DNA of 64,000 nt from Hyphococcus luteus (GTDB taxonomy: Bacteria > Pseudomonadota > Alphaproteobacteria > Caulobacterales > Parvularculaceae). The position numbers and the translations under genes are program-made. The DNA is taken from positions 620,001 to 684,000 of the forward strand of contig NZ_PJCH01000005.1 in NCBI RefSeq assembly GCF_002943565.1, given 5' to 3'. The notes beneath the pieces are model-generated. The model was given only the letters and a program-made list of their open reading frames with translations, did no database searches and was not told the DNA's origin. The first letter of the stretch is position 1; every line of letters begins with the position of its first letter. This document shows, piece after piece, positions 63,475 through 64,000 of this stretch.

Positions 63475-63827
63475 AGTGTCGTTCCTTTCGTTTCTGGCTG
63501 TCTCCGGGAACCCCTTGTCCCCGTCGACGCCGGACCGTCAGGACGGCGGCGCGCGGCCCTGAACCTTCGAAAAAACCAAAACAAAAATTCGGGCGAAGCG
63601 CAGCGGAGCACCGGCGCGTGGATGAAATTTGGCTCGCGAGGAAGGCGCGTCAGCGCCGGGGAAATTTCTTCCGCGCGCCGGTTTCGGGGCCGGGCGTCGT
63701 CGTCCAGGTCTGAAGGCAGAGACGGGAGCAAGGGGGACGCGGATGGGCCAGGAACATGCGGATGGAACGGACCTGTGGCGCCCGCCGGATCGGCTCAGAT
63801 ATGGCTGCGGTATCGTGGAATGTTTGA
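63475..63827. other. intergenic region upstream of the DUF736 gene
   Basis: About 350 nt, GC-rich with an A-rich patch (63569-63590), without a supported gene. Must contain the promoter of the DUF736 gene; no clear operator seen. Confidence 0.35.
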
Positions 63828-64000
63828 ATGAGGAACCGGGATGTTACATTGCGCCGTCGCGCGAGGCGGGAGTCCGCCTGCGGCAAGCAGGGGCGAACTG
63901 GCATCGCCCTCCAACGAGATCAGGCGGCCTGCGCCGTTATCCCGGAGGCAAAACTCGCGATGGAGGGTGCGATGGGACTTCGTATTCCGATCAGTTCCGC
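63828..64000 (+). CDS. possible partial gene running off the window
   Basis: ATG 63828 opens a plus-strand frame without stops to the window end: MRNRDVTLRRRARRESACGK then TGIALQRDQAACAVIPEAKLA. Composition is plausible for coding DNA but no family is recognised and there is no strong ribosome site. Only 57 codons are visible. Confidence 0.3.
   Translation, partial: MRNRDVTLRRRARRESACGKQGRTGIALQRDQAACAVIPEAKLAMEGAMGLRIPISS

Noticed and set aside
63920-63960. RRYPGGKTR string resembling the start of a Dam-type DNA methylase
   Set aside because: The following residues in that frame do not continue the methylase pattern; likely chance in GC-rich DNA.

Overview
The window reads as part of a GC-rich alphaproteobacterial chromosome (TonB/ROK/GPH uptake genes, UbiH-type hydroxylase, FtsK, DapB) into which a large integrative/conjugative-type element has been built. 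No rRNA, tRNA, integrase or CRISPR array was recognised. The exact genus cannot be read from the sequence; codon use and gene content fit Parvularculales/Caulobacterales-like bacteria (inference).

1-17.2 kb, chromosomal block. Two tandem small alpha/beta hydrolases and an SDR protein (with the catalytic Tyr replaced by Phe), dapB, a membrane-anchored retropepsin-like protease, a MarR regulator with a double palindromic operator over its own start codon, a larger hydrolase, a UbiH-family FAD monooxygenase, a REP-like inverted repeat, an ammonium transporter and ftsK. Then comes a set resembling long-chain fatty-acid signalling: a PilZ-like/PhcB-like methyltransferase, a convergent six-TM histidine kinase and a membrane fatty acid desaturase. 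Four very short conserved-looking genes and a SET-domain protein follow.

17.7-28.3 kb, first cargo block, bracketed by two broken copies of a ribbon-helix-helix (CopG-like) conjugation gene. It holds a nutrient-uptake locus: GPH-type MFS transporter, ROK repressor with a perfect operator palindrome, TonB-dependent receptor, two GDPD-type phosphodiesterases and a LamG-like lipoprotein.

28.3-55.9 kb, second cargo block, ending at the intact CopG-like gene. Its left part is scarred: IS5-family remnants in opposite orientation, a frameshifted DinB gene, a Gdx/SugE exporter preceded by a guanidine-II-like RNA, and a truncated ATPase with a four-half-site operator. Then come an AraC-type membrane regulator and DUF2306 protein; a four-gene operon of secreted proteins; a MoxR/VWA-metallopeptidase operon flanked by two paralogous PH-like membrane proteins whose C-terminal domains differ; a two-component system with a lipoprotein; a PPP-type phosphatase; and two copies of an unrecognised ~340-residue protein family interleaved with exported proteins.

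55.9-64 kb, mobilisation core on the minus strand: DUF736, an AlpA/MerR-type HTH, TraF-like S26 peptidase, DUF3363 relaxase, VirD4/TraG coupling protein and CopG-like protein. A diguanylate cyclase is inserted in opposite orientation between relaxase and coupling protein. The trbB-trbI genes usually found beyond the CopG-like gene are absent here; cargo stands in their place.
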